Positions 1 through 5,683 of a stretch of 8,285 nucleotides of DNA are shown one piece after another (the stretch's first letter is position 1; every line of letters begins with the position of its first letter). The translations under genes were made by a program, and so were the position numbers. This DNA comes from Myxococcota bacterium (GTDB taxonomy: Bacteria; Myxococcota; Polyangia; GCA-2747355; JAKLHH01). The stretch spans positions 1-8,285 of the forward strand of contig JAKLHH010000283.1 of assembly GCA_022710245.1 (NCBI GenBank), read 5' to 3'. The notes beneath the pieces were generated by a model that saw only the letters and a list, made by a program, of their open reading frames with translations, searched no databases and was not told where the DNA came from.

Positions 1-932
1 GGGAGGTCGCGGCGAAGGTCGGGGCGCGCGCCGTCCCTCGGTGCGCCGGCGTCTAGCGACGGAGCTGTGCCTCGGAGCACCACATGGTCCCCCGCGATCA
101 CCGCGCGGCCGACGAGGAGGCCAACCACCTCGTCCTTGTCGTCGAGGCTGACGCTGCCGTTCGGAGCGACGAGCCGCACCGCGAGCGTCGCGTCGCGGCC
201 GAAGCGCGCGGCCGGAGCGGCGCCGTCCGTGGCGAACACGAAGATGGTCAGCGCCTCCGGCGCCGGCCCGAGTTCGCTCCGCCGACCCGCCTCGAGACGT
301 CCGGCGATGCGTACCTCGCAGCTCGCGGCGCACTCGACGCGCGAGCGCTCCTCGAGGCTGAGCGAAGCGAGCTGATAGACGCCGCCGAGGAGGCGAAGCA
401 CGGTGAGCCTGGAGCCGCTGCCCGGGCGGAGCGAGACCGCACTGTAGGCGCCGGCCACGAGCGTCTGCGTCGTCTTCGCAGCGACGACGATGCTCTGCGT
501 TCCGGGGCCCACCGTCGGCACCGGCGGGGTCAGGTCCGGAAGCGGCAGCGCGAGCGGGCTCGCGCCCGGCTGGTTCAGTGCCACGTGGCTCCTGAGGAGG
601 AGCTCGTTCGAGGTCACGAGCCCGTCGACGCGATCATGGTCTCCGAGCGAGACCGTGTCGGCGCGCAGCGCGCCGCTCACCTCGCCATGCGCGCCGAGCG
701 CGAGCTCGATCTCCGAGCCGCTCTCCTTATCTCTCACCGCGAGGTCGCCCGAGATCCTTGCGTGCGCACCGATCGCGACGCGCTGGTACGCGAAGACGAC
801 CGGGCCCGAGCCGCCCGAGCTGCAGGCCTGGCCCGTCTGGCCGACCGCAGGATCGCGCCGGCTGCAACCGGCGACCAGCGCGAGCGCCGCCGACGACAGC
901 ACGACCAGGTGACGCAACAAGGAGACCGTCAT
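1..932 (-). CDS. Beta-helix-like surface lipoprotein, partial (3' end outside window)
   Basis: The reading frame is open from ATG at 932 to the left edge, giving 310 codons and no stop. A Shine-Dalgarno GGAGGGAG (minus strand, 948-941) sits 8 nt before the ATG. Residues 1-23 form a lipoprotein signal peptide: a charged start, a hydrophobic stretch, and a lipobox LVAGC with the acylated Cys at 23. Ser at +2 would favour the outer membrane by the enterobacterial rule. Residues 50-120 alternate short hydrophobic and small/charged residues (for example IGAHARISGDLAV), as in bactofilin-like or right-handed beta-helix proteins. A GPGTQ segment near 143-147 and LVAGAYSAVSLRPGS near 158-172 recall the 'GTQ...LxPGxYG' secreted proteins frequent in Myxococcota. 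VAPNGSVSL near 255-263 fits the same style. This likeness is from memory, not a search. It has no visible functional link to the flagellar genes. Function unknown; an envelope or surface role is inferred. Confidence 0.8.
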   Translation of the reverse strand, partial: MTVSLLRHLVVLSSAALALVAGCSRRDPAVGQTGQACSSGGSGPVVFAYQRVAIGAHARISGDLAVRDKESGSEIELALGAHGEVSGALRADTVSLGDHDRVDGLVTSNELLLRSHVALNQPGASPLALPLPDLTPPVPTVGPGTQSIVVAAKTTQTLVAGAYSAVSLRPGSGSRLTVLRLLGGVYQLASLSLEERSRVECAASCEVRIAGRLEAGRRSELGPAPEALTIFVFATDGAAPAARFGRDATLAVRLVAPNGSVSLDDKDEVVGLLVGRAVIAGDHVVLRGTAPSLDAGAPRDGARPDLRRDL

Positions 933-1083
933 GGCTGCCTCTCCCTCCGCCGGGTTGCCCCGGCCCAGTTCTGTTCCGCGAGGCCAGATGAACGGGTATC
1001 GTTGGGGTGCTGCGGTCAGGCAGGCATAGCCAGCGTCCCTCCCTCAGGTTGTTGGTGCCGGAATTACCGCAACTCCAATCAAC

Positions 1084-1111
1084 GTATTATGCAACACCAA
1101 AATTCTGACAA
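1084..1111 (-). promoter_or_regulatory. Candidate sigma-70-type promoter for the lipoprotein gene
   Basis: On the minus strand TTGTCA (1111-1106; five of six matches to TTGACA) is followed after 16 nt by TAATAC (1089-1084). An overlapping CATAAT (1091-1086; five of six matches to TATAAT) is also present, but only 14 nt from that -35. TTAGTT 18 nt before CATAAT is an alternative -35. The patch is unusually AT-rich for this window and lies about 150 bp before the lipoprotein ATG. The exact element pairing is uncertain. Confidence 0.35.
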
Positions 1112-1172
1112 CTAAGATCCGCGTGCGCTCCTCGCTCATGCACCAGGACAAGAAGGAGACTCAAGGCAGGTC

Positions 1173-1205
1173 AGCGCCACCGCCGGCGTGGGCGGTGGTG
1201 GCGCT
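1173..1205 (-). terminator. GC-rich hairpin, possible terminator of the hypothetical gene
   Basis: AGCGCCACC (1173-1181) pairs exactly with GGTGGCGCT (1197-1205). An alternative pairing extends the stem through ACCGCC (1179-1184) with GGCGGT (1191-1196) if a 3-nt bulge is allowed. It lies about 80 nt past the stop codon at 1284 in the direction of transcription. No clean U tract follows on the minus strand, so it may be a weak or Rho-aided terminator, or only a structured spacer. Confidence 0.3.
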
Positions 1206-1283
1206 TCATCGTGGTCGTGAGACGAGGAGTCGGAGCTCGGCCCTGCTGCCTCGCGGGCCGGATCAGGGGGGGCAGGAGCCGCG

Positions 1284-1868
1284 CTACTTCGTCGGCGTCA
1301 TCCCCGGGACCGGCGCGTCCGTCGGCGCGGTCGGGGTCTCGTCGACGGTGCCGTGGTCGCGGACCTGCCGCTTGGCCAGCCCGAGCCGGATCAGGTGCGC
1401 GCGCTTCTTCACCACTGTCCGCGTCGCCGTCGCCCACTCGTCGTACCAGGCCCTGAGCTCGACCAGCTTCTGGCGCCGCGCCTCGAGGTTCGGCGTCGTG
1501 CTCTGCGCCGCCTCCGGGCTCATGGCGAGCTCGCAGGCCTGCATCATCTCGTCGCGGACGGCCCGCGTGATCCCGCGGTCGGCGAGCTTGGCGATGAAGT
1601 CGCGGTCCTGCGTGACCACCGCCTTGCGCTGCGGGTCGGTGCCCTTCTCGAGCGTCTCGAGGCGGAGGAGCAGCGCGCGGACCCCCTGGACGGCCTGGAC
1701 GCTGTGGCTCGCGGTGAGCCCGTTCGCGAACAGGTAGTCGACGGCCTCCGGGTGAAAGCGGAGCCCGATCGCGCGCACCCGCGCGAAGGTCGGCTCGTCC
1801 CACGCGTCGACCTTGTTGCGGGCGTCGACGACGAGCTTCGCGCGGTTGCTCGTGCTCGGTGCGATCAC
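1284..1868 (-). CDS. Hypothetical helical protein, start uncertain
   Basis: I do not recognise this family. From GTG at 1868 to TAG at 1284-1286 it gives 194 residues, soluble, with no signal peptide or membrane segment. It is rich in charged, helix-favouring sequence such as NKVDAWDEPTFARVRAIGLR (residues 18-37) and ARRQKLVELRAWYDEWATAT (150-169). It ends in a Pro/Thr-rich tail (PTAPTDAPVPGMTPTK). Codon third positions are strongly G/C, consistent with real coding. The start is a problem. GTG 1868 has no Shine-Dalgarno, and coding-like codon use seems to begin near 1925. The only other in-frame NTG start of the usual types before the tandem repeats is TTG at 2078, which would prepend an Arg-rich, noncoding-looking segment. 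CTG at 1961 is another possibility. The gene may have a non-canonical start or an eroded 5' end. Confidence 0.55.
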   Translation of the reverse strand: MIAPSTSNRAKLVVDARNKVDAWDEPTFARVRAIGLRFHPEAVDYLFANGLTASHSVQAVQGVRALLLRLETLEKGTDPQRKAVVTQDRDFIAKLADRGITRAVRDEMMQACELAMSPEAAQSTTPNLEARRQKLVELRAWYDEWATATRTVVKKRAHLIRLGLAKRQVRDHGTVDETPTAPTDAPVPGMTPTK

Positions 1869-2086
1869 CTCGGTGAGCGCGTCGAGGTGCGACCGCGCGA
1901 CGAAGGGACTCCCGCGGAAGACGAGACGAGGCGGCCCGCGGGCGTTCCTCGACCCACCCAGGAGCCGGCTCGCAACTCGCTGTTCTCGCGCTATTTCCCG
2001 CGGGCGAAGCCGCTGGCTTGCCGTGGCTCGCTGCCGATCCTGCGGGGGTGGGCATGGCTGCCGTCGTCGTAGCTCCAATCCCGTGG

Positions 2087-2210
2087 GCGAAGCTTCCGGA
2101 GCTGGCGCAAAGCTTCCGGAGCTGGCGCGAAGCTTCCGGAGCTGGCGCGAAGCTTCCGGAGCTGGCGCGAAGCTTCCGGAGCTGGCGCGAAGCCCCCGGA
2201 CTGTGCGAAG
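2087..2210. repeat. Array of 20-bp tandem repeats with decayed ends
   Basis: The unit AGCTTCCGGAGCTGGCGCGA starts at 2091, 2111, 2131, 2151 and 2171. The copies at 2111, 2131, 2151 and 2171 are identical, and the 2091 copy differs by one base (gcaa for gcga). A degenerate copy begins at 2191 (AGCCCCCGGA) and a further GCGAAG remnant lies at 2205. Each unit contains the palindromes GAAGCTTC and TCCGGA, and AGC(T)TCCGGAGCT is a dyad with one extra base. A 20-nt unit is not a multiple of three and carries no stop in any of six frames. It therefore creates artificial low-complexity open frames rather than a repeat protein. Confidence 0.93.
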
Positions 2211-2257
2211 CGTCTCCTTCGAGCACGAAACGCGACCTCGCACGAAAGCGACGTCCG

Positions 2258-2319
2258 GCCGCGTCAACCGCAAACGCGACGCTTCTGCGCGCGACTGGAT
2301 AGCCCGCCGCGTCAACCGC
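2258..2319. repeat. 14-bp direct repeat upstream of fliL
   Basis: GCCGCGTCAACCGC occurs exactly at 2258-2271 and 2306-2319, 48 bp apart start to start. Each copy is followed within about 25 nt by CTTCTGCG, so the similarity extends beyond the 14-mer. The copies lie about 170-230 bp before the predicted fliL transcription start. They could be operator sites or remnants of a short duplication; the sequence alone does not decide. Confidence 0.6.
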
Positions 2320-2363
2320 TTCTTCTGCGGGAGCCACCCAGTACGCGTTGCCAGGTGTGCGGT

Positions 2364-2407
2364 GTCATCCCGCTGACCCCGACCCTCGACGTCCCTTTGA
2401 CGCTCGC
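2364..2407 (+). promoter_or_regulatory. Putative activator-binding sites (UAS) for the fliL promoter
   Basis: Site A, GTCATCCCGCTGACCCC (2364-2380), contains the dyad GTCA-N6-TGAC. Site B, TTTGACGCTCGC (2396-2407), starts 32 bp later. Both have counterparts at matching positions before fliP: site A at 5570-5586 with one mismatch, site B at 5601-5612 with two. Site A is centred about 119 bp before the predicted sigma-54 start, a usual position for enhancer-binding proteins of the NtrC/FlrC/FlgR type. Binding by such a protein is inferred. Confidence 0.55.
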
Positions 2408-2463
2408 TCCCGAGGCGTCCACCGAACCCACCGCAAACACACCCTGATCTACCCCGCGGCCGC

Positions 2464-2479
2464 GGGCACCCCCCTTGCA
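2464..2479 (+). promoter_or_regulatory. Sigma-54 (-24/-12) promoter of fliL
   Basis: GGGCAC-N5-TTGCA has the invariant GG (2465-2466) and GC (2477-2478) separated by exactly 10 nt. It differs from TGGCAC-N5-TTGCA only at the first T. The predicted start near 2490 leaves a leader of about 53 nt that ends with a good Shine-Dalgarno before fliL. Sigma-54 control of middle-class flagellar genes is well known in several proteobacterial groups. The matching promoter and upstream elements before fliP strengthen the call. Confidence 0.7.
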
Positions 2480-2527
2480 CCTCTCGCCGCCAGTCACCCT
2501 GCGTCACGATCCCGGCGCCCGGTGGAC

Positions 2528-2534
2528 GAGGAGG
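2528..2534 (+). promoter_or_regulatory. Shine-Dalgarno fixing the fliL start
   Basis: GAGGAGG lies 8 nt before ATG 2543. It selects this start over the in-frame ATG at 2348, which would add 65 residues of non-protein-like sequence and place the start upstream of the predicted sigma-54 promoter. Confidence 0.85.
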
Positions 2535-2542
2535 CAACTGCG

Positions 2543-3028
2543 ATGGCCGACAAGGAAGAGGCGCCCGAGGCCAAGGAAGCCGAGGGGCCAGCGAAGAAGA
2601 AGGGGGGCGGCAAGATGATCCTGATCGTGCTGCTCATCCTGCTCCCCGCCGGCGCGGCCGGTGGCACCTACTTCGCCATGGCCGGCAAGAAGCCGCACGC
2701 CAAGGAGGAGCCGGAGAAGCCCACCATCGGGCCGGTGCTGCCGCTGGAGAGCTTCGTCGTCAACCTGAGCGAGCAGGGCGCCATCCGCTACCTCAAGCTC
2801 ACCGTGGACATGGAGCTCGGGCCCAAGGTCGTCGAGGACGAGGCGAAGAAGCTGATGCCCCGCTTCCGTGACCCGATCCTGGTCTTCCTCAGCGGGCTGC
2901 GCGAGGCCGACGTGCAGAAGCCGGAGACCAAGACGGTGATCAAGAAGAAGATGGTCGACGTCGCGGCCACCGTCTTCGGCAAGGGCCAGGTCAAGGCCTT
3001 CTACTACAAAGAATTCGTGACGCAGTAG
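2543..3028 (+). CDS. fliL: Flagellar basal body-associated protein FliL
   Basis: FliL is a single-pass inner-membrane protein that surrounds and supports the stator units of the flagellar motor. The 161-residue product has the usual length. A Lys-rich cytoplasmic start (residues 1-24) is followed by one membrane segment (about 25-47) and a periplasmic FliL domain. That domain contains LPLESFVVNLSE (66-77), RYLKLTVDMEL (82-92), RDPILVFLSGL (109-119) and the typical aromatic C-terminal end AFYYKEFV (152-159). The start at 2543 is supported by the GAGGAGG site. It is the first gene of the cluster and is followed after 2 nt by fliM, suggesting translational coupling. A sigma-54 promoter lies about 65 bp upstream. 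Confidence 0.95.
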   Translation: MADKEEAPEAKEAEGPAKKKGGGKMILIVLLILLPAGAAGGTYFAMAGKKPHAKEEPEKPTIGPVLPLESFVVNLSEQGAIRYLKLTVDMELGPKVVEDEAKKLMPRFRDPILVFLSGLREADVQKPETKTVIKKKMVDVAATVFGKGQVKAFYYKEFVTQ

Positions 3029-3030
3029 CC

Positions 3031-3957
3031 ATGGCGATGGACTCGATCCTCAGCGCCTCCGAGATAGAGGCACTCTTCAAGGCCACCGACGCGGCCGACG
3101 TCGCCAAGGCGATCAAGACGATCGACCTGGTGGCGAGAGAGCACCAGGCCTTCGCGCTGCTGCCGAAGCTGCAGGAGGCGGCGGACCGGCTCGCGCTGCA
3201 GGTCTCGCGCATCTGCACCCAGCAGCTCCGCACCGCCTGCAAGGGCAGCGCGGACGCCGTCGAGGTGATCCCCGGCTCGCGGCTCCCCGACCTGCTCGAG
3301 GGCGCGCGCTTCGTCAGCGGGGTCCGCGTCGGCAGCGTCCCCGGCAGCGGGGTGGTGGCGATCGACGGGCTCCTCGGCGGCGCCTACGTCGAGCGCCAGT
3401 TCGGCGGCGAGCCGGACCTGCAGCGCAGCCAGGACGGCAACCCGACCGTCACCGAGCGGCGGACCGTGGCGCGCCTCGCCAGGCGCGTCCTCGGCGCCTT
3501 GCAGCAGGCGCTGGACCGGGTGAGCCCCTTCGAGGCCGAGGTCGAGGCCGAGGCGCCCGACCTGCTGAAGAACAGCGGCTCGCGCGCCGTCGCGATGGTG
3601 CTCTTCATCGTCCGCCTGACCATCGGCGAGCACCGCTCGCGCGTGGCGATCGCCATCGACACCGCGGCCGCCGGGTTCAAGGTCGCCGAGCCCGAGCTCG
3701 AGCGCACCGACGCGCCGCGCGGCGTGCTGCTCCCGGAGCTGCTGCGCGCGCGCATCAACGTCAGCGCGCTGCTCGGCACGGTGCCCATCCGCGTCAGCCG
3801 CCTGATCGCCCTCAAGCCGGGCGACGTCATCACGCTGGAGACCCCGGTCGACGCCGAGATCCCGCTCTTCGTCGAGGGCAAGCCGAAGTTCCTCGGCACC
3901 CCGACCATCGCGCGCGGCAGCCTCGGCCTGCAGATCAGTCAGCCAATCAAGGAGTGA
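3031..3957 (+). CDS. fliM: Flagellar motor switch protein FliM
   Basis: FliM is the middle component of the C-ring; it receives CheY-P and transmits the switch signal to FliG. The 308-residue product begins with DSILSASEIEALF (4-16), a recognisable form of the CheY-binding LSQxEIDALL peptide. A CheC-like middle domain (about 40-225) follows, then a C-terminal SpoA/FliN-like domain (about 230-303, including VPIRVSRLIALKPGDVITLE). The protein is a little short compared with the usual 320-340. The GGxG region of the middle domain, normally part of the FliG interface, reads LLGGAYVERQFGG (114-126), so the family motif is altered. No clear Shine-Dalgarno precedes ATG 3031 or the alternative ATG 3037. 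Initiation is probably coupled to the fliL stop 2 nt upstream. Identity is secure from the N-terminal motif, the C-terminal domain and gene order. Confidence 0.9.
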   Translation: MAMDSILSASEIEALFKATDAADVAKAIKTIDLVAREHQAFALLPKLQEAADRLALQVSRICTQQLRTACKGSADAVEVIPGSRLPDLLEGARFVSGVRVGSVPGSGVVAIDGLLGGAYVERQFGGEPDLQRSQDGNPTVTERRTVARLARRVLGALQQALDRVSPFEAEVEAEAPDLLKNSGSRAVAMVLFIVRLTIGEHRSRVAIAIDTAAAGFKVAEPELERTDAPRGVLLPELLRARINVSALLGTVPIRVSRLIALKPGDVITLETPVDAEIPLFVEGKPKFLGTPTIARGSLGLQISQPIKE

Positions 3958-3964
3958 GCTTGCG

Positions 3965-4261
3965 ATGGAGACCAATGCAAACGCGGGCAACGACCTCACC
4001 TCGATGGACGTCCTCCTCGACATCCCCCTGCAGCTCTCGGTGGAGCTGGGGCGCAACCGCATGCCCATCTCCGAGGTGCTGCGGCTGGGGCGCGGCTCCG
4101 TCGTCGAGCTCTCCAAGGCCGCCGGCGAGGCGCTCGACATCTACGTCAACGATCGCCTGGTGGGGCGCGGCGAGGCGGTGATGGTCGGCGAGCGGTACGG
4201 CGTGCGCATCACCGAGATCCACCAGGCCGCCGGGAAGGCCGCGAAGGAGGGGATCGCATGA
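3965..4261 (+). CDS. fliN: Flagellar motor switch protein FliN
   Basis: FliN forms the bottom of the cytoplasmic C-ring and helps dock the export ATPase complex. The product has 98 residues, a short form of FliN. A small variable N-terminus (1-13) precedes a complete SpoA domain (about 15-86) with DVLLDIPLQLSVELGR (15-30), VLRLGRGSVVEL (38-49) and the DIYVNDRLVGRGEAV segment (58-72). AAGGAG at 3949-3954, overlapping the end of fliM, lies 10 nt before the ATG. The stop overlaps the fliO start (ATGA at 4258-4261). The 4-nt overlap and the order fliM-fliN-fliO support cotranslation. Confidence 0.96.
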   Translation: METNANAGNDLTSMDVLLDIPLQLSVELGRNRMPISEVLRLGRGSVVELSKAAGEALDIYVNDRLVGRGEAVMVGERYGVRITEIHQAAGKAAKEGIA

Positions 4262-5409
4262 GCGCCAGGATCACGGTCACCGTCTGGGCGTTCGCGCTCG
4301 CGCTCGCGCTCGCCCCCGCGGCCGCCCACGCCCTCGGGCCCCTGACCTTCGCCGGCGGCACGCTCCGCCTGGCGGGCTCGCCCGAGGAGACCGGCGGGCG
4401 CAACCTGGTCCTCAAGGGCCAGACGCTGATCCTCAGCTTCCCGGGCATCACCGGGATCGAGCGGCAGACGCTGAAGAGCGGCGAGGGGGCCATCCGCGAG
4501 GCGCGGCTCGCCGTGCGCGGCGGGCACGCGGAGCTCGAGCTCCGCCTCGCCGACCGGGCCGAGAAGCTGCTGCCCCGGCTGCGGCTGGAGACCCGGCCCC
4601 AGCAGCTGCTGATCCGCATCGAGGGCGACGCGGAGCGGGCCAGCGCTCCGGCGGCGCCGGCCGCGGCGCCGACGACCGTCGCGACCCCGAAGCTGAGCCC
4701 GCCGCTGCCCCCGGAGCCCGCGCCGGCCCCGGCGCCCGTGCTCGGCCGTCGCGGCAGCGCCGCCGACCTCTGGGCGAGGCCGGCCGCGCCGGGCGGGGTC
4801 CGCGGCGCCGAGCGCAGCTCCTTCTCCCTCTGGGGGATCACGCTGGCCCTGGCCGCGGCGGGCGCGGTCACCTGGTACCTGAAGAAGCGGCGGCGCGGCC
4901 CGGCCAGCGAGACCACGCAGATCGAGGTCGTCGCCTGCCGCATGCTCTCCGGCAAGCACCGCCTGCTCCTGGTCGAGGCCGCCGGCGAGCTCCTCCTCCT
5001 CGGCTGCACCGAGAAGGAGATCCGGCTGCTGCGCACCGTGAGCCGACGCAAGCTCCAGCAGCGCGAGGAGCGCGCGGAGCAGGACTTCTTCGACGCCGGG
5101 GCGCAGATGGACGCCGAGAACACCGACTCGCCGCGCCCGGCCGAGCGGCCGAGCGTCGCCGCGCGCCTGGAGACCGTCCCCGAGCCCGCCTTCGTGCTCC
5201 CGCCGGCCCCCGTCGTGCACGCGCCGATCGCGGCCGAGGCGGCCGCGGCCCCGGCTTCGAAGAGCGAGGCCAAGGGCACGCGCCGCCGCTCGCGCCGCGT
5301 GGTCGCCGAGGAGCCCGCGCTCCTCGACGAGAACTGGGCGCTCGGCATCCTCAAGCTGCGCCGCGGGGGCGGCAGCAGCTGTGCGCCTCCCACCGACTCC
5401 CTCCACTGA
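4258..5409 (+). CDS. fliO: Long FliO-type export-gate assembly protein
   Basis: FliO is a membrane protein that helps assemble the FliP ring of the flagellar export gate. This copy has 383 residues, against about 100-150 in many bacteria. Residues 1-25 form a signal peptide (cleavage probably after AHA). Residues 26-124 form a beta-rich periplasmic region resembling an AMIN-type domain (for example LTFAGGTLRLAGSP and ELELRLADRAEKLLPRL). A Pro/Ala-rich linker (125-188) and one membrane segment (about 189-207), ending in KKRRR, come next. The core FliO segment follows at about 220-262 (IEVVACRMLSGKHRLLLVEA, LLLLGCTEKEIRLL). A disordered, Ala/Pro- and Arg-rich tail (263-383) carries LLDENWALGILKLRRG near the end. 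AAGGAGG at 4244-4250 gives a strong ribosome site. Position between fliN and fliP plus the core segment identify it. The AMIN-like label is a judgement from pattern. Confidence 0.85.
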   Translation: MSARITVTVWAFALALALAPAAAHALGPLTFAGGTLRLAGSPEETGGRNLVLKGQTLILSFPGITGIERQTLKSGEGAIREARLAVRGGHAELELRLADRAEKLLPRLRLETRPQQLLIRIEGDAERASAPAAPAAAPTTVATPKLSPPLPPEPAPAPAPVLGRRGSAADLWARPAAPGGVRGAERSSFSLWGITLALAAAGAVTWYLKKRRRGPASETTQIEVVACRMLSGKHRLLLVEAAGELLLLGCTEKEIRLLRTVSRRKLQQREERAEQDFFDAGAQMDAENTDSPRPAERPSVAARLETVPEPAFVLPPAPVVHAPIAAEAAAAPASKSEAKGTRRRSRRVVAEEPALLDENWALGILKLRRGGGSSCAPPTDSLH

Positions 5410-5569
5410 CGCCCTGGCGCGCCTGTCCGCGCCCCGACCCTCGTCAGCCTCGGATCACCACTGACATCCTGGCGTGTGTGACCACCGCGAGCGCCCGGCG
5501 TCCAGATCGCGTCGGCGTCGCCCGCATCGCGGGTCGCGCCTCGCGCCCTGACCGCCCACGATCGTGCCC

Positions 5570-5612
5570 GTCATCCGGCTGACCCCCCGCCTCCGGTCGC
5601 TCTGACGGTCGC
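5570..5612 (+). promoter_or_regulatory. Putative activator-binding sites (UAS) for the fliP promoter
   Basis: Site A, GTCATCCGGCTGACCCC (5570-5586), matches the fliL site at 2364-2380 in 16 of 17 positions and contains the dyad GTCA-N6-TGAC. Site B, TCTGACGGTCGC (5601-5612), matches the fliL site B at 2396-2407 in 10 of 12. Site A begins 99 bp before the promoter GG here and 101 bp before it at fliL; site B begins 68 and 69 bp before it. A further CTGAC lies at 5548-5552. The regulator is not encoded in this window. Confidence 0.55.
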
Positions 5613-5667
5613 CGCCTCGCCGCCGCCGCGAGGCCTGCGATTCCGCCGGTTGCCGTCGTCGTCGCCG

Positions 5668-5683
5668 TGGCACCATGGTTGCA
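5668..5683 (+). promoter_or_regulatory. Sigma-54 (-24/-12) promoter of fliP
   Basis: TGGCAC (5668-5673), N5, TTGCA (5679-5683) is an exact match to the -24/-12 core, with GG (5669-5670) and GC (5681-5682) 10 nt apart. The predicted start is about 5694, two bases before the ATG at 5696. The ATG at 5675 lies inside the promoter and could not be on this transcript. The context, just before fliP after a long noncoding gap, argues against chance. Confidence 0.72.

Larger units (their letters stand above)
933..1283. other. Intergenic region between two leftward genes
   Basis: These 351 bases contain no gene I can support. The stretch 1060-1120 is clearly poorer in G+C than the rest of the window and probably holds the promoter of the lipoprotein gene. 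About 80 nt beyond the stop of the hypothetical gene lies a GC-rich inverted repeat (1173-1205). The 5' leader of the lipoprotein gene, from about 1077 to 933, shows nothing else recognisable. Confidence 0.6.
1869..2542. other. Divergent intergenic region upstream of fliL
   Basis: This spacer separates the leftward hypothetical gene from the rightward flagellar cluster. In order it holds a segment that may belong to the hypothetical gene's 5' end (1869-1925), a 20-bp tandem repeat array (2087-2210), a 14-bp direct repeat (2258-2319), putative activator sites (2364-2407), a sigma-54 promoter (2464-2479) and the fliL Shine-Dalgarno (2528-2534). Long open frames cross it on both strands, because the repeat unit has no stop in any frame; I see no gene in it. 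Confidence 0.6.

Noticed and set aside
988..1029. 13-residue plus-strand peptide frame (MNGYRWGAAVRQA)
   Set aside because: It has no ribosome site and lies in the leader of the opposite-strand lipoprotein gene; such short frames occur often by chance.
84..1115. 343-residue open frame on the plus strand
   Set aside because: It is antisense to the lipoprotein gene, with Arg/Ala-rich composition and no family likeness; the minus strand has the ribosome site and lipobox.
2087..2210. CRISPR array
   Set aside because: The 20-bp units are directly adjacent with no variable spacers, and no cas genes are present.
1171..2337. Long minus-strand frame overlapping the hypothetical gene in another phase
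   Set aside because: It runs through the tandem repeats, which are open in all frames, and its product is Arg/Pro/Gly-rich without protein-like structure.
2348..2542. N-terminal extension of fliL from ATG 2348
   Set aside because: The added residues look noncoding, the start lies before the predicted promoter, and ATG 2543 has a strong Shine-Dalgarno.
4141..5406. 421-residue minus-strand frame opposite fliO
   Set aside because: It is a shadow of the fliO codons with repetitive Arg/Gly/Glu composition and no recognisable domain.
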